Positions 10,537-23,003 of a stretch of 64,000 bases of DNA are shown piece by piece. The notes beneath the pieces were generated by a model. That model worked only from the letters and a program-made list of their open reading frames with translations, ran no database searches and was not told the origin of the DNA. How positions within the stretch are numbered: position 1 is the first letter of the stretch; each line of letters starts with the position of its first letter. Made by a program: the position numbers and the translations under genes. Origin of the DNA: Hansfordia pulvinata (Eukaryota > Ascomycota > Sordariomycetes > Xylariales); contig BJKQ01000007.1 of NCBI GenBank assembly GCA_006538405.1, forward strand, positions 1,674,001 to 1,738,000, in the 5' to 3' direction.

Positions 10537-13500
10537 ATGCCATTTCTTCGCCGACGTGGCGTTCTAGCCAGCGAAACCGACATTAGACGGCATACCACCA
10601 TCCTTGAGTCCAGTCCCGTCGAAACAACTTCTCCTCCGTCAAAATCTCTTCTAAGTCCGGAGTCTGCGGCAGCCCCTGGGAGTAGGGATGGCTCTGGACA
10701 GGCTGCCGGTAGTGGGGATCGGAACGGCGCTCGCCCTACCAGCAGAGGCACTCTTCGGGCCAAGATGTCGCTGGAGTCGACCGCGGCCTCTGCTAATCGT
10801 GCTAGCGAGGACCCCTACGATCGGCCAGAGTCCCCCCGGTCCAGGAGGAGACCCCCAAGCACCGCAGGTTCAGCATGTTGAGGTTTCGGAATGCTTCTGA
10901 TTCACAGCTTTCTGCGCGGGCCAAGATCCACCAGCAACAGCACCATCAACAGCAGCAAAGGGGAAATACCCCCCCTGTGCCTCAACGTACGTTCCTCCAG
11001 CCCTTTCTCCCTCGAAAAGTAACGTCTGCCCGTCGCAATATTGAAGCAGACCGTATACCGATCTCAAGTACGTCGCCAGCACCTGCTAATCGCCCTCCAG
11101 TTCCCCCATCGACGTCTCGACTCAACTGAGCCCCCCGTCCATCATTACTACCGCACCAACCATGGAAGCAAACGCGCACTCGAAGAAGTCCCGGATGAAG
11201 ATGCCCGTGCGATTACGCCAATCCGCCGATGTTCCCAGAGACGAGATGGAGTCCGGGCCCACATCCAAACTCAAGACGCCGCTCACAAATAAAAAAGAGA
11301 GGAGGAAAAGTATGAACGAGCAAACGAGCAGACATACGGTGACTTTCCGAGACTCCAGGAATGAAATGTCCAGCACCCCGTCCATCGAGGAAGCCGACGA
11401 ACGGAGCACCACACTGCCGGTGTCACAGTCGCGCAAATCGGACCTGTCCAAGTCGGATCTTGAGCTGGGCTCCCAGGGAAGCGGAAAGGCCAGCACGTTC
11501 ACATCCAACTCGGGCTCGGCAGCGTCCAGCTTCTTTCGTCTTAAACGGCGCCCGAAACAGCCCGAACCCCTGTTTCCGATATCACATCTTCAACAGCAGA
11601 ATTCCCAAAACAAAACGCCCATCTCTTCTGCGGCAGGATCCAACACGTCCTTGATAACGGATGCGCCGAGACCCTCGACAGGACATGACAAGCGGACTCC
11701 GGTGGCTTCTCCCAGTCACGGCCACGGCCCGGGACTATTGAGTAAGACCGGCTCTCCGGCAACCGCGCTTTTCAGACCAGGCTCGCAAAACTCGGGCCAA
11801 TCCTCGCCTACGCGCACACATCTGGGGTTACGGGGGAGGTCGTCCACCTTGAGCTCGATGGGGCGGACTTCGACCGACGATCACCAGCCCCGGGAACGAC
11901 CCGCACGTCCTCCTCGACGGGTCGAAAGAGCTTTGGAGATCTGCTTGGCCTTAGCCGCGGGCGGCACGATGGCACCCGACCCGGCGCGTTGACGCCCGCA
12001 ACTCCTGGCTCCAACACGTCAAAAAACAACTCCCTTCAGCTACCAAGGGAGCCTGTTGTTCTCCCCGAACGCCGCGAAGAGGAGACTCCTGCCAAGTACC
12101 TGGCCCGCGTTGAGGAGCTCTTCAGCCGCGGAGTCATCGCCGCTGCTTTGTCCAAAGGGACAGACCAGTTCTCTGCCGCTGTGCTTCGCAGTTATATGCG
12201 CACTTTTGGATTCTTTGAGGAGCCGATGGACATGGCCATTCGCAAGCTTCTCATGGAAGCGGAACTCCCGAAAGAAACGCAGCAGATCGACAGGTGCTTG
12301 CAGGCGTTCGCAAACCGATATCATGAGTGTAACCCCGGCGTCTACTCAACCCCGGACCAGGCCTACTTCATCGCCTTTTCCCTGTTGATTCTTCATACCG
12401 ATGTGTTCAACAAGAACAACAAGTACAAGATGCAGAAGTCCGACTACCTGAAGAACACGCACGGAGAAGGCATATTTGACGATATCCTGGAGTGTTTCTA
12501 CGACAATATCAGCTACACTCCTTTCATCCATGTGGAGGACGAGGTTGGCATTCACGCGGAGCACAGCAGCCAGGGGTCCAAAAAGAAGCACAGGAACCAC
12601 AACCCCAATCACGACTCTCTGCGACGAAACCGAGATCCTATCGACCCTTACACTCTGATCATAGACGGCAAGCTCGACGTTCTACGCCCACCCCTTAAGG
12701 ACCAGATTCCTCTGGAGGAGTACTACAACTACCTGGGAACATCCAACCGGCTCAACCTCAAGGAGCTACAAAAGACGTTCTTCAAGACTGGTGTATTGCA
12801 AATCGTTTCTGCCAGGTCGCGTCCCGACGCTTTCATGAACGCGCAAACCGTGAGCAACCCGCAAGAGGCGCACGTCGGCATCGTCGATATCAAGGTCACC
12901 AAAGTCGGTCTATTGTGGCGGAAGGACCCCAAGAAGAAGAAGGCGCGGTCGCCCTGGCAGGAGTGGGGCGCCATTCTGACAGGCGCTCAGCTGTACTTCT
13001 TTCGAAACACGAACTGGATCAAGAGTTTGATGCATCAGTACGACGCCCATATCAAATCCGGCAACGACGGGACACCGCTCATTTTCAATCCACCCCTTGA
13101 AAACTTCAAACCCGACGCGCTCATGTCCACTGAAGGCGCCGTTGCGCTGTGGGACACTAGCTACAAAAAGCATAAGAGCTCTTTTGTCTATGTCAGACAT
13201 GGCGGTATGGAAGAGGTTCTACTGGCCCCCAGCGATGAAGACAGGAACGACTGGCTCGCCAAACTGAATTACGCTGCAGCTTTCAGGACATCGGGAGTTC
13301 GCATGCGCGGCCTCGTAGGCGGCAACTACGAGGGACAAAGCAGACGGGCCATTAGGAGAGCCGACAATGGCGAGGCCACGCAGCTCATACAGACACCCAC
13401 CGGCGACGTCAGCATCAACCGAGGGCGCATCGACCACCAGATGGCCCGCGACATATTGGTTGCCAGAAGAGATGTGCTCAAGGAGAAGATCACCGAGTCG

Positions 13501-15171
13501 GAGGATCAATTGATTGCTGCCCAGAAGCAACTCGACACCAAGCTCAGGAATGCTCGGCATCTCTTGCTTCTCGCGCCTATCCAAGACAAGACTCGAGATC
13601 AGGTGCGACTGGGTGCCGCCAGGATCATGGCTCAGTTGAAGTGGTCTCGCATCGAGATTTGGAGACTGAAATGTCATCGTGACATATTATCGATGGACCT
13701 CGAAGAGGACAGACAGGTCAATGGTGATCTTGCACCCGATGAAAACGCAGATCCAGATCTCCCCAGAGTTGTTGAGGCATCTCCACTTGCCCACAAGTCG
13801 TCAAAGACCAGTACTCGCCTGTCCACACATGGTAGCCCGCGATCCAGGCCTGCTCCATCGCCCGATGGCCGGTCATCCGAGTTTTCGAAGTCTGTTGGTA
13901 GAGAATCACCGGTGCCTGAGCAGTTCAAGACACCGCCAGCAGCCCCGGCCGACACGCCGTCCAAGGACGTACCCGCCCTGGGGCTCGACAGGCCGTCACC
14001 CAGAAGACCATCTATGTCGAGTGCAGGATCCTCTCGCCGCAACATCACCTCTCCCCCCCTCACGGTCTCTGCAGTATCCAGCCCGTCATCCAGGAAGGAC
14101 CATGACGCCGAACATGACGAATCCGACGACGAGGATGCCGGTGAGCGGCAGGTTCTCGAGCAGGCAGGGCTACTGGACGTGGATCCTCCACAACAGGCCG
14201 AGAATCGGCCAGGGTCGGCGGTAACCTCTGACGAAGCTTCGGAGCACCGCAAGCTGTCTGTCAACAGTGGAGGGACAGACAAAGACCGGCTCGAGCGCAC
14301 CAAGGTACGCCGCAGCCTGCAGCGGACACTGAGGGATGGGGCGGGTCATCTTTCACACCACAGAAGCAAGCGAGGCAAGGACTCGGCGTCAAGTGCTGGC
14401 GTCTCCGACGAGTTGGGCCACGAGGACATGCTCTCTCGCGGGACCGGAAGCTTCACCGTGCACGGCAAGAAAGCGTCTATTGTGAATTTCGGTGAGGGCT
14501 TGCAACAGATGACGAGCGACGACCGCATCAAGCAGCGCAAGTCGTCGCAGCACGTGGAGGACAGCGGCATGGTATCGCCAGTCAGCGCAGATGAAGACTT
14601 CCACTCAGTCGCTAGCGGCGGCGAAGTATCAGAAGGGCGAGGCAGACGCGGATCTGCTACCAGTGCCAGCACGGCGACTGCACGATCGTTCCGCGAGTTG
14701 CACCGCAAATACTCGGCCTCGAAAACACAGCGCTCCGGGCTCTTCTCCGGGCTGACAGTACCGTCGGACGACGACAGCGATGCTGCTGTGAGTTTTTCGG
14801 ACGGCCGCCGGACACCACTGCCGCCCCTGGACGACGAGGACGAAGATCCGAGCCCCGAAGGGCCTCGCCGGTCCCTGTTTTTCACGCCTGAGCCTCCGGA
14901 TTCTCCAGCAGATTCTGCAGCCCCCATGTCAGGCATGTCAGGCGCGAGCGAAGAGGGGCTTCCAGAGGACCGGGGTGCCGTGGAGGAGGATGAAGAGGAC
15001 GACAAAGACGAGACAGAGGACGAGGATAGCGAAGCGGAGAGTGACGGTGGGGACGGCAGCGGCGCCACGGATGAAAAGAACGAGGCGGAGCATCGGCAGC
15101 AACAGAATAAAGAGGATGCCGGAAAGTCAAGATTAGAGGGGCCAAATACAGTACCGCCAATGAAGGCGTGA
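10537..15171 (+). CDS. Sec7-PH domain guanine nucleotide exchange factor for Arf (Syt1-like), frame interrupted in this sequence
   Basis: Large protein of about 1,500 aa. It has a low-complexity Ser/Pro-rich N-terminus (MPFLRRRG start), a Sec7 domain coded at about 12100-12540, a PH domain at about 12870-13290, a coiled coil at about 13440-13720 and a long acidic Ser-rich tail. The Sec7 glutamate finger is visible in AELPKETQQIDR and the second signature in AYFIAFSLLILHTDVFNK, so it should load GTP on Arf at Golgi/endosomal membranes. One intron, 10987-11100, has donor GTACGT, branch TGCTAAT and acceptor CTCCAG. The frame must move back by one base at three places: the C6 run 10832-10837, within 11101-11127 (probably the C5 run 11103-11107), and the C4 run 11888-11891. 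Adding one base at each gives uninterrupted sequence on both sides, for example PESPPVQEETPKHRRFSML. The last 1,060 codons (11989-15171) are intact. Confidence 0.85.
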
Positions 15172-16088
15172 AAGGGATCGGGAGATGGAGCGGTGCAAAA
15201 AAAAGAGCATATGAGAGATAGCGAGACTTTCCAAGACGGCGATGGCGCAAGTCGGAAACGGGTAACGAAGGGAAGAGATATATCGGAAATCCCCACGAGA
15301 AGACCTGACTATAATAATCCATCTCGGCGGCGTCTCCAACTTGGGCGCTGTTATTATTCTGCCACTGCTTTTGTCAACTGAGTACATATAGGTGCAGCGT
15401 GATCGGAGTCAGGTAGTCTTGCGTCTGTCCAACTTCGTGACAGGCTCCTTAAAGATGCATTCGAAGCAGCGAGCGAGATAGAATAGAACATCAATTTAGA
15501 CGAAAGCGTACCTGAGCTATGATATACCACTTGATCAATTGGGACCTAGCTTTGGAAGAAGAGCAAGTCGTCCAAAGAGGGCTTACACGAGAGGAGATAA
15601 CATTGTCGCAGGCAAATCGCTGGTGGTTGACGACTGCAGTGGAGGGGGACTGAAACGATACCTCGTATTGCCCCGCGTGCGTACCTGACTGGTACCTACC
15701 GTTGGACTGTGCCTGCCACCTCCAGAAAATACCAGCTAATAAAAGGCTTGCAGGCGATTGGGTAGACAGATGTACCGCATCTAGTCTCTGCTTCTAGACG
15801 AAGTACCCTGGGAGGCGGGTACCGTAGCAGCGAGACCAGATATCCTCTGGCCGGCACACCGCTTGACCGATACCTCGTCAGCTCGGAACAGTACATCCAT
15901 GGTGGGCACGAACCCGCCGCCTCACCCACCAGCACCAGCACCACCACACCACACCACAGATGCCAGCATCTTCACTCTAGAGCGCCGCCCCTCCTCCTCG
16001 CCCGCATCTACACCCCAGATTTCGACCATTTATCTACATGTAGGGAGCAGCCCGGCCCGCCACTCACCCTCGCTCCCCCGCCCTCAAG
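15172..16088. other. intergenic region, Sec7 gene 3' flank and SRP72 promoter
   Basis: No gene was recognised. The last 200 nt before the SRP72 ATG are rich in CACC/CCAGCACC repeats and pyrimidines, consistent with a 5' leader. Confidence 0.5.
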
Positions 16089-18198
16089 ATGGCCGACCCC
16101 ACGGCGCAGCTGGCGTCGCTGCTGCGTGCTGCCAGCATCGAGGATCATGACGAGGTCCTAAAGGCCTGCAACGCCGTCATCAAGTCGGGCAAGAAGGGCG
16201 ACTCGCTGTCCCACGCCCACCGCACTCGCGTCGTAGCCCTTCTCAAGCTCGACCGCTTCGACGACGCCCTGCGCGCCATTGCCGACGCCGGCGACGCCCT
16301 CGCCGCGCAGTGCTCACTCGAGAAGGCCTACGCCCTCTACAAGTCGGGCCACCACGCCGACGCCCAGGCCGCCATCGACGCCGCCGCTGCAGCCGACAAG
16401 CAATCCCGTGCCGGCCGCCACCTCGCCGCTCAGATAGCCTACCGCGCCGAGCGCTTTTCCGACGCCGCCGACCTCTACGCCGGTCTCGACGACGACGATG
16501 CCGCCGCTCTGCCGACCGAGCCCAACGATCTGCACATCAACTCGCTCGCGGCCGCAGCCCAGCTACAGTGGTCCGGTCGCTCCCACCTTGTGTCTCAGCA
16601 GTACCGCCAGCCCTCCCGCGACGACCTCGAAGCATTCGAGACGGCTTACAACGCTGCCTGTGGCTGCATTGCCCGCTCCGACTGGCCCAAGGCCTCAGTC
16701 CTTCTCAAGCGTGCCCGCGACCTGTGCGAAGCCGATGACGACCTGTCTCCCGAAGAGAAGACGGCCGAGCTGCTGCCCATCATTGTCCAGCATGCTTTTG
16801 TTCTCACACGCCTGGGCAACCACGACGATGCTTCCGCCCTGCAAAGATCAATCATTTTGACCCAGTTAGTCGTCCTCAAACCGCACCACGCATCGTTCAG
16901 CTCTAACCCTCTTGCGCAGGATCCCGGAAGCCCCAACGCGTGCCGTCGCCCAGAACAACAAAATCGCCGCTGGCGCAGAATCGAAAAACCCCTTCCTCAC
17001 CCAGCGTCTTGCTGAGGCGGCCGCCGACCTGACCGGCAACGACAGACTTTTCCAGTACCAGGCGGCCCCTCTGGCACGCAACCGCTACGCCCTGGACATG
17101 GAGGCTCAGAAGTTCCACGGTGTTGAGGCTTCTGCGTCGAAGCAGATCCTCGAGGCTCCAACCCCCACGGCCTCTCCGGCGATCGCCAGCCTGGGCGTCA
17201 TCAGCGCCGCCGCCCACTCCCGCCTCGAAAGTGGCAAGGCTGCCCTCAAGCAGGTTCTGCCCACGCTGGAGAAGCGACCCAATGACATTGGCCTGCTCCT
17301 CACCATTATCCAACTTTATGTTCAGGCCCAGAACCCCAGTCCCGCTGTGGACCTTCTGCAGGCGTTTCTGCGCCGCCTCGAGACTGCCACCACCCCGGAT
17401 CACTTGGATGTTCGTTTCTCTCCCGGTTTGATTGCCGCCACGGTGGCCCTGTACCGGCTTCAAGGCTGCCAGAACGCCATACGATCCGAGCTGGCACGGG
17501 CCTCGTCACATTGGCGCTCCAAGCCGGATGGCTCTGTGCCGGATGTCGCGTCCGCGTCGCTTCTGCGTGAAGCTGGCGTCGAGCTTCTCAGATCTTCCAA
17601 CTCTGCCGACCACGAGGCCGCCGGAAAGGCGTTTGAAAAGATAATGACCACCGCGGACGCCGACGACGACAAGACATCCGTGGCTGGTCTTGTCGCTGCC
17701 TATGCGACCTCTGATTACGCCAAGATCGAACCACATCTGCAGGGTCTCACCCCAGTCGACCGCCTCCTTGCCACTGGTGGCGGTGCGGATGCGCAGAGCC
17801 TGCTGGGGGCAGGCGTAGCTTCGGTCGCGACGCGTTCCTCCGAGGTGGGCAAGAAGCGAGCGGCGAACCCCGACGCCAAATCTGCGGCAGCCGCAGCAAG
17901 CAACAAGAGGCGTCGCAGCAATGGCCGCAAGCGCCTCCCCAAGGACTATGTCGAGGGCGTGACGCCAGCACCGGACCCGGAGCGGTGGCTGCCGCTGCGT
18001 GATCGCAGCACGTATCGCCCGCCGAAGAGTAAGAAGGCTAATAAGCGCCGCGACCTGACGCAGGGTGGCGTCGTCCACGACAAGGCCGAGCAAGAGACGC
18101 TCGAACTTGTTGGCGGTGCGGGCGCGGTCAAGGTAGAAAGCGGCGGGGGCTCCGGGGGCGGGGGCGGGAAGAAGAAGGGCAAGAAAGGGAGAAAATAA
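16089..18198 (+). CDS. SRP72: signal recognition particle subunit SRP72, 2 exons
   Basis: Joins 16089-16864 and 16920-18198, giving about 684 aa. The 55-nt intron has donor GTTAGT, branch CTCTAAC and acceptor GCGCAG, and restores the frame into [21 protein letters not shown]72 binds SRP68 and the 7S RNA of the signal recognition particle, which targets nascent secretory proteins to the ER. The N-terminal two thirds is Ala-rich TPR-like helical repeat ([15 protein letters not shown] and others). The C-terminus carries the conserved RNA-binding signature [13 protein letters not shown] followed by a Lys-rich tail. Without the intron the first frame ends after 308 codons. The ATG at 16089 is the first in frame and follows a C-rich leader. 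Length matches fungal SRP72 proteins. Confidence 0.94.
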
Positions 18199-18361
18199 GA
18201 ATCCGGTGAGAAGAGGTTGCGGGACTGGAGACTGCAAGGTGGAGGAGCATACTGCAGGGGCAAGACACGACTTTGTAAGCTGAGAGGTAGGTAGTCAGCT
18301 TGGCCACCTACATTGGCTTATTTCCAGCGTGTGCATCGTGTCATGTATGGTTGACAGATCT

Positions 18362-18394
<33 letters not shown>

Positions 18395-19251
18395 AGAAAC
18401 TCTCAAGCCCTCTGCCCTGTCAGTAGCACGGTTCTCCCTGATTCTTGTCCCTGTTGAGTACAGCAACCGAATCCGGGGCAGATGGCGGGTCGACACCGGC
18501 CCGCCAGGTCAGCCGAGCCACGCGGATTCGGCCCCTGGCTTGGGCCCGTCTCTTGTCGGCAAGCAACCGCCCCTCTTCTCCTGTCATTGTTGCAGTCGAC
18601 AGCGGCAAAGTTAGATATGCGACGTCAGCCCACGGTTAGCCAGGCGGGCGTGGTCGAGACGCCTGGGCCGCGCGATGATTTGGGTGCCTGGTCGCCTGCA
18701 GGGACTTGTGCGATGTGGGAGGGTGCGACTGGTGAGATTTCCTCAGCGGCGTCCCCCAAGGCGAGCATCTCAAACCGATGGTCAGCACTCGACATGGGTA
18801 TCATCAATCTACTAAGACTTCTGCCTGGTGTGCACGTCAGACAGAATTGCTCCAGCACGCGCGCGCGCGAGTGTGTGTGCGTGTGTCGGGCCCTGACGTG
18901 AGAGAAAGAGAAACCCCTTGCATCCCATGCCCGTCTGACACAGGACTCACCCGCCGTATTCGTAGCCCTCGACGATTTGACCCTCCCTTTTGCTACCAAA
19001 CCTCCTCAAGCGCGCGCCGCGAGGAGAGAGTTTCCTCGGTGTATAAGAAACGGTGACCCATCGCACACGAGTTACCGGGGCTTATGCCGTGTTACAGCCA
19101 TCTTGACTTTCTTAACTACCACGCAGGTAGTGTGTTCTCGCGGAAAGCACGCATAAACAGGTATCCTTGATATCCTTGTGTCAATTTGATTAATCCCAAA
19201 AGAAAAAAAAAAGAAGAAGAAGGAAAGAAAAATTCCTTCAACTCCAGAGCC
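18199..19251. other. intergenic region with GAAA microsatellite
   Basis: It contains a (GAAA)n tract at about 18363-18397 and an alternating CG/TG stretch near 18858-18886. Just before the next gene, an A-rich leader (19198-19230) precedes the ATG. No coding sequence recognised. Confidence 0.5.
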
Positions 19252-19845
19252 ATGCGCGTCTCGACAGCCAGCTGCCTCCTCCTCGGCCTCGCCGGCGCCG
19301 TGGTGCAGGGCCTGGGCGTCGGCTTCTCGCTCTACAGCTTCCGGGAACGGCGCAGCGTCCTCGGGGTCAGCCGCAACACCAAGGTGACGGAGGTGCGCAG
19401 GTACTACGACGAGACGGACGACCCGGACGGCCCCGGGTACCTGTTCAGCAAGGTGCACGAGCTCGACGTCGAGTCGCTGATCAAGCCCCATGCCGCGACG
19501 GCCTTCCAGTTCCGGGGCGCCGCCCAGGAAGGGACCAGGTTCTTACTCTTCGAGGAGAGGCAGGACGCGGAGGCGGAGGCTTGGTCGCGCCGCTGGGACG
19601 AGAGGATCGGCCGGTACGACGAGACCTTTGAGCAGTACAAGGAACGCAATGTGCAGCCGCATCGCACTCCAGAAAACCGTCATGCGCGTCTGCCTGCGAG
19701 CCAGCGTGATGAGGACGGCACTTGGGCTACGGAAAAGGTGGACCTGGAAAAGGCGCAGCGATGGAAGAAGTGGAAGTGGCTCGTTGTCACCAGACCAGTC
19801 GCTGTAGAGGAGGAAGAGGCGCTGCAGAGGGAAAGGGGGTCATAA
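19252..19845 (+). CDS. small secreted protein of unknown function
   Basis: 197-aa product starting MRVSTASCLL. The first about 20 residues form a typical signal peptide (LLLGLAGAVVQG core). The mature part is highly charged and has no cysteine after the signal peptide, so disulphide stabilisation is not expected. Two DET-type repeats (YYDETDDPDG and RYDETFEQYK) and a Lys/Trp patch near the C-terminus (RWKKWKWLVV) are visible. The frame is open 22 codons further upstream, but that part is Lys-rich and would destroy the signal peptide, so I chose Met at 19252. I recognise no family. It ends 336 nt from the convergent end of the transcription factor gene. Secretion is inferred from the N-terminus alone. 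Confidence 0.65.
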   Translation: MRVSTASCLLLGLAGAVVQGLGVGFSLYSFRERRSVLGVSRNTKVTEVRRYYDETDDPDGPGYLFSKVHELDVESLIKPHAATAFQFRGAAQEGTRFLLFEERQDAEAEAWSRRWDERIGRYDETFEQYKERNVQPHRTPENRHARLPASQRDEDGTWATEKVDLEKAQRWKKWKWLVVTRPVAVEEEEALQRERGS

Positions 19846-20181
19846 AAGCGAGACGGGCCATCAGTGAGTCTCTCAGAGACTGTATGCCGGGAGTGAAAGC
19901 CTGGGAGCCTTAAGGGAACGTTCACTTAACCCCCCTGGATTCGTCCCGCCCAAAAACCTCTTTCATATATCAGGTATACCTGGCACTTTCCAGTAAATCT
20001 ACCCTCGCCTAGATACACCTCTATACATGTATTGTCTTTCAATGTTGTCTGGTATGTCTCTGCATCATGTGAAAGCTGGTCTGGGGTAGCGGCGCCTCAG
20101 AGAGGTGCAGTCGTTGCTCTGAGCGTCGGTGGCCACGGCGGCACCCCTCATCATCACAGGGGCAATCGCATTTCCCAGCGT

Positions 20182-21463
20182 TCACGGCTGGTTGCTTCTG
20201 GAGCTGCCCCATCTCTTCTTCGTCGTCGTCTTCGCCGCCACCACTGCCGCGAACCGCGCCACCCACCCGCTCGTCAAGCACCTGCAGAGCCCAAGGCTCG
20301 CGGCCACGTCGGCGCCCCCACGCCGCACCCAGATTTCCAGGTGCGCCATGTCCATATCCTCCAGACGTTGGCTGTCGGCGTGTCCTTGATAACAGCTACC
20401 CGCAATAGCAGTACTGGCTACAGTGACGGTGGTGGAAGCCTCGTCGGCGCTGGTGAGCCAGTCACAGAGCACGCGGGCGCCGATGGACACTGCCAAGTAC
20501 GCGACGGGATCTGGCTCATCGCAGTCTTCCTCTTCTTCGGGTCGCTGCCCCTCATGAACAGACAAGGAGCGGCGGCGGGCTGCCTTCTCGCGCATTTCTA
20601 GGACCCGCACAGAGTGCAGCACTGCGCGTCGGCCCTCCGAGGACGCCGCCCACATGCGCAGGCTCAGGCGACCCTCTCTCTCCTCCTCTTCGTCAACTCG
20701 ATGCGTCGCCACCGCCGGGATGGTGCCCTCGCTGGTGTTAGCAGCTGTGCGAGAAGAGGCAGAATTCCTCATAATGTCCGCCGTGTCGTCATGATCTGGA
20801 GGCCCGTAAAGCCGCATCGCTTGGACGTGGTACAGGGAACGGGCGTCCTCGGTGAGCTGCTCGACGTGATGCCTGGCTTCCCGTCGGCACTTCCCCGGGT
20901 CGTCCTCAAACCGGCCCAGGTGGAACCGGAGCGGCGACTCTTCGAGGATCAGGGCATGGCGACGGCGGAGGCGGCGGCCCTCATCATAGCCCCCATCAGC
21001 AGCAGCAGAAGCAGCAGAAGCAGCAGAAGCAGAAGAGCCCTCCTCGCGCATGCATTGCTCGAGCATGCGCTCGGTCGCCGTATTCCACGCCTCTAGGTAC
21101 GCCCCGAAGAGCTCCCGTTCCTGCTGTAGCTCCCGCTCCTGTTTCTCAGTGACGGCCTGTTCGATGTTCACACGCTGCCATCGCCTTCGCTTCTGCTTCC
21201 ACCTCCAGATGCCTTCGGTCAGGCCGCAGAGGGCCAGCGTCGCGTCTTCCGGGAGGATCAGCGGCGGCTGACCAGTTGAGTCAACCAGAAACCCCGGGTC
21301 ATTTTTACAGTCGCCGCTGAGAATGGCGGAAAGTTTGAGGTCGCCGCGCTCCAAGGACTCTTTCCGCAAACGCCGCTTGAAGACGTGCAGCCCGTACGAA
21401 TTCCAGAGCGCAAAGCTCAAAGGCAGCTCTACGTCGTCTAGCTCTTCGCTGCGGAGGATCGGG

Positions 21464-21496
<33 letters not shown>

Positions 21497-23003
21497 TGGG
21501 CAATGCAGAGGAGTGCGTCGATCTTGTACAGCGCGATGATGGTTCTGGCATGATCAGGGCCAAGTCAGCATCTACGTGGGTGACCAGATCCGAGAAAGTG
21601 AGAAAGGCCAGATCTTTCTTGGAGACTCTCTCGCTTACCTCTTCCAACTCTCCTGGAAGCCGTGGACCCAGGGGAAGAAGGTGCCCGGTTTATGGGTTTT
21701 CTGCTGGGCGTCGGCCCTGGAAGACGAAAAGTAGTCGGCGTTCCGAAGGGCTGAGACCAACAGCCCTCGGAGTAGCAAGGCCCGTGACACGGCCTTCTCG
21801 CTCTATTCCGTGGGGGATTAGTCGTTGCAGACAAGCCTATAGCCCAGACTGGAATGGCCCGAGGAGGATTGCTGGTCAGAGACATCACTCACGCCGTGAT
21901 AGAATGCAAAGACTATGTTTAAGACGGTTGTTTGGTGTAAAGCCCTGGGCCAAGACTCCTCGGCCGAGCCTCGCGCCTCTTGACTGCTCTGAAAGGGCGA
22001 GTATCAGCGTCTCATCCGCCCATTGAGCCCCAGGTGGAGTGGGGGTTGAAGGACAGTACAGGTACTCACCAATTGCTCAAAGCACGAGTCCACCAGCTTC
22101 GCATGCAGTGTGAGGCACAGCTCCTCTCTAACCCGATCGTCTGGGTTCTTCATCAGCCAGGACCCGATCATTATGACTGTGATTGCGACGCCGGAAGCTG
22201 GGGTGCTGGCGTGAAAGATGGGCATGTGAACCACCGGCCAAGCCTTGTGAAAGCGCCCGCAGTATTTGTCGAGTGTCGCGCTAATCCACTCTTCGTCCTG
22301 GGGCGTGATCGTGTACTCTGCCATCAGAGCTGCGGTAGGCGACGCGACGATCATGTTTGTGAATCGCGCCAGTCCGTCGTCGATCGAGCGGCTCAACGTG
22401 TCCCGCTGTGGGCCGCCACTGGGCTTCTCGGCTTCTCGCAGAGTCTCGGAGGAGTCATGAGCCGCCGCGTCTGAATATGCTCGACCTTGCTCGCGGCTCG
22501 CGAGCGCACCGCCGACGGCAGACTTGTCGACGTTGCTTCTGGAGTCTTCCTTGAACGCACAACGCACACCCCGTGCGGTACAGAGCGAGCAGGGCGCTCG
22601 GCCATCGCACTTGGTCTTGCGAGCGTGGCACGCATCGCAGGCCTTGCTGCTGCGAGTCTGTGGGGGCAGGAGAGGCGGCTGCTCGTGACTCGCAACGTGC
22701 CGTCGGAGAAGATCGCTGTGTTCATCGAAACCCAGTCTGTAAGCTTGCACGGGCACAGACCGGAGTCATGATATTGAATGTATGGCGGGGGCCGGGAAGA
22801 ACTGAGTAGGTAGGTAATGTAAGGGGAGCAACTTGCTTGCGAGTAAAGGCTCTTTGGCACTGCGGACAGACAAAGCTCCGCCCTCCTCCGTGGGTGGCCT
22901 GGTGCCGCTTCAGGTGCTCTCTTCTGATAAAGGTTCGTCCGCAATGGCACGCGTGTTTTCCTGCACTGCTGTGTCCACCCGCGGGGCGCTTGGATACGGG
23001 CAT
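20182..23003 (-). CDS. fungal transcription factor with two C2H2 fingers and a Zn2Cys6 cluster, 5 exons
   Basis: Exons: 22837-23003, 22070-22715, 21893-21988, 21639-21802 and 20182-21544, giving 811 aa. Residues 19-38 form a first C2H2 finger (CHCGRTFIRREHLKRH, with unusual C-X1-C spacing) and 46-66 a second. Residues 82-108 form a Zn2Cys6 cluster (C-X2-C-X6-C-X5-C-X2-C-X6-C). A fungal_trans-type middle domain follows, with motifs NIVFAFYHG, GTFFPWVHGFQESWKR and LSFALWNSYGLHVF, plus a poly-Gln run (near 21470-21500). The C-terminus LCRCLTSGWVARFAAVV matches this class. Intron 1 (22716-22836) begins GCAAGT, a GC-AG intron, and its removal gives FTRNDLLRRHVASHE. The others have donors GTGAGT, GTGAGT and GTAAGC. 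The exon 4/5 junction (21545-21638) is the least certain: phases fit, but residues common in relatives may be lost. The target may be the divergent reductase gene (inference). Confidence 0.85.

Noticed and set aside
10680..10845. An intron to explain the first frame change in the Sec7-PH gene
   Set aside because: No GT donor in the required phase pairs with a good acceptor, while a single extra C in the C6 run 10832-10837 gives continuous family-like sequence.
14346..15296. 316-codon minus-strand frame rich in Ser
   Set aside because: Antisense of the acidic Ser-rich tail of the Sec7-PH protein; its Ser runs reflect GAC/GAG codons on the other strand.
20032..20601. 189-codon plus-strand frame
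   Set aside because: Mostly opposite the last exon of the zinc-finger regulator, which ends with a conserved LCRCLTSGWVARF motif.
21537..21638. A mini-exon coding LAFLTF between exons 4 and 5 of the zinc-finger regulator
   Set aside because: The peptide resembles family sequence, but the intron before it would be only about 25 nt; the simple 94-nt intron keeps frame. Left as uncertain.
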